Part shown: positions 35,111 through 39,293 of the stretch, piece by piece | How positions within the stretch are numbered: position 1 is the stretch's first letter | Layout: every line of letters starts with the position of its first letter | Source: JBIOJM01 sp044450785 | GTDB taxonomy: Bacteria; Planctomycetota; Planctomycetia; Isosphaerales; Isosphaeraceae | Direction of reading: 5' to 3' | Assembly: GCA_044450785.1 (NCBI GenBank) | Contig: JBIOJM010000054.1 | Coordinates: 1-39,293 of the forward strand | Length of the DNA stretch: 39,293 bases | Position numbers and translations under genes: made by a program | Notes under the pieces: model-generated | What the model was told of the DNA's origin: nothing | Databases searched by the model: none | The model's input: only the letters and a program-made list of their open reading frames with translations

Positions 35111-35422
35111 AGATGGCCGATAGCGAGATCCGGGAACCCTGGCGAGAACGCGATGCACAGCGTCGGGAAGCGCAGCCATCACGCTTGCGCCCGCCCCTTG
35201 CAGGCCGAAGGACGCAGTGCCTGCTTACCTGCGTTAGGCGGCGAAGGGATTAAGTGCGCAGCACCGAGCGTCTAGCGGAGTCCCGCAGCACGCGACGGCG
35301 GAGCCGGAACGCCCAGAACGGACCTATTGAGGAAGGAATTCATAGCGGATAGGATGGACTGCTCTGACAACAGTCGGAACCACCTACGGATTGATCAAGG
35401 CGAATCCAGACGGAGCGTCCCG
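35111..35422. other. Intergenic region upstream of the LRR gene
   Basis: These 312 bases have no supported gene. GTTAGGC near 35235 resembles half of an integron attC core, but no matching second half was found. The promoter of the LRR gene should be here. Confidence 0.45.
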
Positions 35423-36415
35423 ATGCGAACCCCTTCACGATCACGGCACTGGCTTCGCGGCATTCCCACACGGATGAGCCTGCGGACGCTGATGCTACTC
35501 GTACTGGTCGTGGGCGGTGGTCTCGGCTGGTTTGCCCTTCAAAGGCAGCGGGAAGCCCATCGAAAATGGGTGATCGCCACGATCCAGGCATCAGGCTCAT
35601 CGGTCGATTTCGACGACTTAGGGATCTCCCGGATTAGCTGGTTTGGCGGGAGCGCCAATCCCGCCGTGCTCCCCCAACGCCCGCTCACTGCCGATGAGAT
35701 CGACGCCATGGGATCGTGCGACCGCTTGAGGGAGCTGGTCATGATCGCGGCCGTGATGAACGACGACGGGCTGGCCGCTCTCTCCCACGACAGGTTGCTA
35801 GAGAGGCTGTACGGCTTCAAGCCCAAGATCACCGACGCCGGGGTGAAGCAACTTGCCAACCTGGCCGGGCTCAAGACGCTCGAACTCCTGCGAGTACCCG
35901 AGTTGACCGATGCGACGCTCGCCCACATAGCGGGACTGACAAACCTCGAGGAGATTACTCTTTCAGGCACGGGCATCGCCGGATCGGGTTTGATCCACCT
36001 CACCGGGCTGGGAAAGCTGAAGTCGCTGACGATTCCTGGGTCGCCTCTGGACGATGCCGCTCAGGCGAACATCGGGCGGCTTACCAGCCTGCAGAAGCTC
36101 TACATCGGCGGCGGCGGTTCGTACACCGACACCGGCATTGCGAGCCTCTCCAGCCTGACCGCCCTGACTGAGCTTGGTATGGGCTCGGACGGGTGTACGG
36201 ATGCCTGCCTGGCCAATCTAGCACGCTTGACGAACCTGCGGATCTTAAACATCGACGGTCCGCAGTTAACAGACGCGTGGCTGGACCGCGTGGCCGCGAT
36301 GAAGTCTCTTCGGGAGGTGCAGATCTGGGGCGCGCAGGTGAGCGACGAGGCCATCGCAAGGCTGCATCGGTCACTGCCCGAGGTTCAGATCTACGTGGAT
36401 GGGCGGCCGAGGTGA
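35423..36415 (+). CDS. Membrane-anchored leucine-rich-repeat protein
   Basis: This 330-residue protein has an N-terminal positively charged stretch, one transmembrane helix (about residues 20-40, LRTLMLLVLVVGGGLGWFAL), then a juxtamembrane domain and about seven leucine-rich repeats (about 120-320). The repeats are of the planctomycete type, with units such as ITDAGVKQLANLAGLKTLELL and LTDATLAHIAGLTNLEEITL (given in parts). Such proteins probably bind other proteins on the periplasmic side. The start at 35423 is preceded by a purine-rich region and gives the standard N-terminus; the frame extends further upstream without similarity. The stop is followed after 140 bases by the multi-pass membrane gene on the same strand. 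Confidence 0.85.
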   Translation: MRTPSRSRHWLRGIPTRMSLRTLMLLVLVVGGGLGWFALQRQREAHRKWVIATIQASGSSVDFDDLGISRISWFGGSANPAVLPQRPLTADEIDAMGSCDRLRELVMIAAVMNDDGLAALSHDRLLERLYGFKPKITDAGVKQLANLAGLKTLELLRVPELTDATLAHIAGLTNLEEITLSGTGIAGSGLIHLTGLGKLKSLTIPGSPLDDAAQANIGRLTSLQKLYIGGGGSYTDTGIASLSSLTALTELGMGSDGCTDACLANLARLTNLRILNIDGPQLTDAWLDRVAAMKSLREVQIWGAQVSDEAIARLHRSLPEVQIYVDGRPR

Positions 36416-36555
36416 TTGGCGGCCCGGAGAGATCGCCAGAGGATTCACGCCCGTCGTTTTGCTCGATCTCGGCGGATGCGCGCAGAAGCGGGGCGATTGC
36501 ACCGTCGCAGACTCGCCTGCTGAGGATCCTGGCAGCTCGCAAGGAGTCCTATGTC

Positions 36556-37206
36556 ATGTCCGCCAAGCGAGTCTCGATCGGCCAGGTGATGATGGTCATC
36601 GCGCTGGCCGCCGTGAACTTGGCCGTGACACGCGCTGCGCTCGGGCTGGACATATTCCCCCAAGTCTTGGTTGTTCTATTGGGATCTATCGACTTCCTGA
36701 TCATCTGGAAGCTGATCCTGAACCGCTCGCTTCGAGCCTTTCACTACACGTTTCTGATCGTCTTCGTCATTGCGTTCTTCGTCATGGCAAACGTCGTCGC
36801 GACGGAGCGGCTCCATCCTCTGGGCCTCCTGGTCCGTTGGTACCAACATCTCACGGGAGAGAAGACAAACAGCATCTCGCTGGCCGGATTCCTCCGGACC
36901 GGCGAGTTATGGATGGCTTGTTTTTTGAGCATTACGCTGGCGTGTGCGATCGGATTGGTCGCGGCGTGGCTAGAAAGGCGCCGAGGTTGGGACATCGCGG
37001 CATTCCTTCGCGGGGCGCTCGTCGGGTTCGGGATCGCAAATCTGTTGGCACTCATCGACGGCGCGGCATGGGGATGGGTGGTAGTATCGCCCGTTCGCTT
37101 GATTGGACGTATGGTCCTCGTGGGGGTCTGTCTGATCCTGGGCGGCTTGTTGGGGTTATCTAGGCTGAAGTCGAGGAGACCCGGCCGAGAGGGTCACAAC
37201 GGATAA
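36556..37206 (+). CDS. Multi-pass membrane protein, function unknown
   Basis: This 216-residue hydrophobic protein has five to six predicted transmembrane helices: about 8-28 (VMMVIALAAVNLAV), 34-54, 64-84 (FLIVFVIAFFVMAN), 121-141, 157-175 and 183-203. The N-terminus MSAKRVSIGQVMMVIAL resembles small planctomycete inner-membrane proteins that begin with this type of motif. It is the second gene of a probable two-gene unit with the LRR protein. A GGAG-like element (AAGGAGTCCT) about 10 bases before the ATG supports the start at 36556. There is no catalytic motif. Confidence 0.75.
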   Translation: MSAKRVSIGQVMMVIALAAVNLAVTRAALGLDIFPQVLVVLLGSIDFLIIWKLILNRSLRAFHYTFLIVFVIAFFVMANVVATERLHPLGLLVRWYQHLTGEKTNSISLAGFLRTGELWMACFLSITLACAIGLVAAWLERRRGWDIAAFLRGALVGFGIANLLALIDGAAWGWVVVSPVRLIGRMVLVGVCLILGGLLGLSRLKSRRPGREGHNG

Positions 37207-37219
37207 ACCGCGCGGTTTA
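37204..37219. repeat. Perfect 16-base palindrome at a stop codon
   Basis: TAAACCGCGCGGTTTA is fully self-complementary and its first three bases are the stop of the membrane-protein gene. It could be a protein-binding site or a short hairpin at the mRNA end. Confidence 0.6.
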
Positions 37220-37476
37220 GACAAACGCCTCAAGAAAGAAGACAAAGCAGTAGACAGATGGTGCGCAAATGTGGAGGAACTAGACAAGGAAGGAGACGCC
37301 GTTGGTGGCTCTCTCCAAACGATCAAAACTGGCTCTGAATTCCGGATCGGCGTCAGGCACGGACATTCTCCAGCGAAAAGGGTAAGGCCCCATCGCTGGG
37401 GCGGATTTCATCCTGGGTTAGCCAGCCAGATGTTGCGGCGTTGTCGGCACTCCATGTCGGCAACGCCGCTCACCGG

Positions 37477-37872
37477 TCATGCCGTGCAGAGCTCAGCAAG
37501 CTCTTCGTCGCTGATGCTGTAGAAGTCCTCGAACATACGGGCGAGGACATCCCGCGACATCGTGGTCTCGCCGGCCTCATCCTGGGAATCCAGGATCGTC
37601 TGCGCGATCAGGTGGGGCTCGATCGCGACGATGTCGAGGCCGTCGATCAGCTCGTCTTCGAGGAGGGCCTGGCCGCAGGAGATGAGCGGGCTCGGCCCCG
37701 GCTTGCGGTTCGAGGCGACCTTGACCCAGTTGCGCTGGATGTCGGCAGAGTCGATCGCGTCGCTGATTGACCGGGCCAGCGCCATCGCGGCGGACTCGTC
37801 GTCGGCCATTCCAGCCAGTCCCTCGACGCTCAACCTGCCGTCCAGGGCCATCTTGCGAGCCATCAACGCCAT
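37477..37872 (-). CDS. Orphan acidic protein, 131 residues
   Basis: The sequence begins MALMARKMALDGRLSVEGLAGM and is rich in Ala, Asp and Glu, with predicted helices and the C-terminal RMFEDFYSISDEELAELCTA. It has no signal peptide or membrane segment. The start at 37872 is preferred because the region just upstream is a dispersed repeat copy (37894-37917), so a longer start at 37950 would encode repeat sequence. No family is recognised. It lies alone between a membrane-protein gene (convergent) and the transposon region. Confidence 0.6.
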   Translation of the reverse strand: MALMARKMALDGRLSVEGLAGMADDESAAMALARSISDAIDSADIQRNWVKVASNRKPGPSPLISCGQALLEDELIDGLDIVAIEPHLIAQTILDSQDEAGETTMSRDVLARMFEDFYSISDEELAELCTA

Positions 37873-38518
37873 GGCCCGTTCCTTTTGAAGAACCGGGACA
37901 GGTCCGATTTTGCGAAGCTGAACCGGTCCTATTTCGATTGCTTGAGCCACGAAAGGGCCCGTCTCTTTTCTGACCCCTGTCCTGGGGTGATGAAAAGTTC
38001 GTGTTGAGTGGACTGGAGCGGCGGTTGGGAGACGTGTGTTTTTGTTGCGCGCGATCGAAAGACGGCGCGGCCGAGCGATCCCTTTCCCCCCCTTGCGACA
38101 GCGATTTTTCCGGGTCTATTTATTTCCAACCATGACGGCGTTCTCGCCGCACCCCCAATCTCACTGGACGGTGTCTAGCCGCTCTCATCCTGACGGTCGG
38201 GGCACGGTCGGGCACTTCGCCACTCCACCCCGCTTTACCCGTCCGTGATTTCCCTCCCCTCGTCGAACCTGCTCGAACATCTTGTCATTTTCAGCAAGGG
38301 GTTGCTGTGCCGAACCTGAGGCGAATGTAACCCTACGACAAGCTCTTCCTCCTGCCCAATCCCTGATGTCCCTCGCAATACGTGGTTCCTGTTGGTCGCT
38401 CACCACACCTCCCTCCCAGAATAAGAACACGCATGGATGTAAAGTAAATCCTGTCGCCTTTTTCGCCAATTACAAATGTAATATCGCGTCCTTCTCTCAA
38501 AATAACGACAGAATTTGT
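37873..38518. other. Intergenic region upstream of the transposase
   Basis: About 650 bases hold one copy of the dispersed 24-base motif and no gene I support. From about 38440 the composition becomes AT-richer than the rest of the window, which fits the left end of an insertion element. Terminal inverted repeats could not be paired because the other end is outside the window. Confidence 0.5.
37894..37917 (+). repeat. Dispersed 24-base motif, copy 2
   Basis: This block starts CGGGACAGGTCCG and ends TGCGAAG, matching 12786-12809 with two mismatches. It sits just upstream of the acidic orphan gene. Confidence 0.5.
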
Positions 38519-38547
38519 TTGACATTCATGCCCACTCCCATTATCCT
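38519..38547 (+). promoter_or_regulatory. Sigma70-type promoter of the transposase gene
   Basis: TTGACA (38519-38524), a 17-base spacer and TATCCT (38542-38547) match the consensus well in an AT-rich stretch. It is 65 bases before the ATG at 38612 and rules out an earlier start at 38528. Confidence 0.6.
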
Positions 38548-38611
38548 CCCAGCCAACCAGCTCGGCTCCCACTTCGGAAGCCATGCTTGCTCATCTGGCG
38601 AGGGCATAAAC

Positions 38612-39293
38612 ATGTTGTATCAGCTTCCGGAACGGCGCATCGTCGGCCCCACCGGGGAACTTCTCGTCCCCCTCGATGACCAGATCACACCTCGGCTGCT
38701 CATGCTCATCGAGGGACAATGCGAGAGTCTGGGGCCAGCACACGCGGCACAGAAATACGGCCTCTCGCGGCAGCGATATTATCAGATTCACAAACAATTC
38801 CGGGAACATGGAGCCGTTGCCCTCTTCAACCAGAAACGTGGTCCCAAGACCAAATCCGTCCGAACCGACGAGGTCGAACGCCAGGTCATCCGTCACCGCT
38901 TCCTCGATCCCGACGCCACGGTCGACGTCATCGCTCAGAAGCTCCGTCAGGCCGGTTTCCCCATCAGTACCCGCAGCGTCGATCGCATCATCGAAAAGTA
39001 CGGCCTTCAAAAAAAAACTCTATCGCTACCGCCCCAATCCTGAGTCCACTGTCGAAGCACAGACCACCAAGACACGCACCAAGCCCATACCTTGCGACCC
39101 CCGAAGCATCGAGACTGGCGTGCGGCAATTCCTCGCCGACAAGGTCACGGGAAACCTGGCCGGCTTGTGGCTGCTTGTCCCCGAATTGCTACGCCTGGGA
39201 GCCTGGGATCTGGTGTGCGGCTGGACCACGAAGCGCCCGGAATGCGTCGAACCGCGTCTGGCTCTGCAACTGATCAACGAGGCGGCGCTTTGC
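38612..39293 (+). CDS. Transposase, with frame change at an A9 run, cut off by the window edge
   Basis: The N-terminal part (MLYQLPERRIVGPTGELLVP) has a helix-turn-helix region (AAQKYGLSRQRYYQIHKQFRE) and a second one near the end of the first frame (VDRIIEKYGLQKK). The first frame stops at 39043. At the run of nine A (39009-39017) the coding sense passes to another frame with KLYRYRPNPESTVE..., TGVRQFLADKVTGN, LLRLGAWDLVCGW, open to 39293. With eight A the two frames join. This fits transcriptional slippage or ribosomal frameshifting used by some insertion elements, or a homopolymer error. The start at 38612 follows a GAGG element and the promoter. The IS family is not settled, and the catalytic DDE part lies beyond the window. 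Confidence 0.72.

Noticed and set aside
35225..35245. Integron attC-like GTTAGGC
   Set aside because: No complementary RYYYAAC partner at a suitable distance, and no integrase nearby.
37271..37522. Small plus-strand frame after the membrane-protein gene
   Set aside because: It overlaps the better-supported minus-strand acidic orphan and has no start context or recognisable content.
1..39293. CRISPR array, tRNA or rRNA genes
   Set aside because: No regularly spaced repeats, cloverleaf-like sequence or rRNA segments were seen on either strand by reading; no scan could be run.

Overview
The window looks like chromosomal DNA from a planctomycete, most likely of the Isosphaeraceae type. The reasons are the high GC content and several lineage-typical families: a serine/threonine kinase with a DWG activation-loop motif and an N-terminal helical domain, a Tat-exported DUF1501 protein, leucine-rich-repeat proteins with an N-terminal membrane anchor, WD40 proteins, and many small orphan proteins. 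No rRNA, tRNA or CRISPR array was found. The genus is inferred from protein families only.

Positions 1-5900 hold a group II intron-like element that cuts off a Ser/Thr kinase gene. Next, on the minus strand, is a coupled pair: a radical SAM/SPASM enzyme and a Tat-targeted WD40 protein with a very cysteine-rich stretch (nine Cys in 45 residues, with repeated CTCN motifs). This is the best candidate for an undescribed peptide or protein modification system. Both genes carry a lesion (an in-frame TGA and a frameshift), so this copy may be decaying, or the lesions may be sequencing errors. A putative structured RNA and a small conserved-looking gene follow.

Positions 6377-12463 are metabolic. 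An overlapping egtB-egtD pair can make ergothioneine. Convergent to it is a minus-strand cluster of a D-amino-acid-oxidase-like flavoprotein, a small membrane protein with a damaged zinc ribbon, an osmoprotectant ABC ATPase and a fused substrate-binding/permease protein.

Positions 12911-16142 hold a large zinc-ribbon DNA methyltransferase overlapped by a short ORF that looks like the stub of a restriction-endonuclease-like gene, plus an anchored orphan protein. Positions 16273-22808 hold an exported GH39-like glycoside hydrolase, a leucine-rich-repeat stub, a hairpin repeat, an orphan protein, a DUF1501 protein and a flavin-binding (PNPOx-like) protein. Upstream of the last gene is a putative promoter followed by a very strong intrinsic terminator, which suggests a small RNA or an attenuated leader.

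Positions 23037-31739 encode one giant 2,900-residue protein with the full architecture of a cyclic beta-1,2-glucan synthase (GT84, glucoamylase-like, GH94). Positions 31740-35110 are a gene graveyard: an intact AAA ATPase with a 55-residue partner, an internally deleted enolase-superfamily gene, a ceramidase-like C-terminal fragment and a nuclease/helicase-like C-terminal fragment. After that come a leucine-rich-repeat membrane protein, a multi-pass membrane protein and an orphan protein. The right edge enters a transposase whose reading frame changes at a run of nine A, consistent with slippage-controlled expression. Overall, biosynthetic and transport operons are mixed with mobile-element traffic and defence-gene debris.
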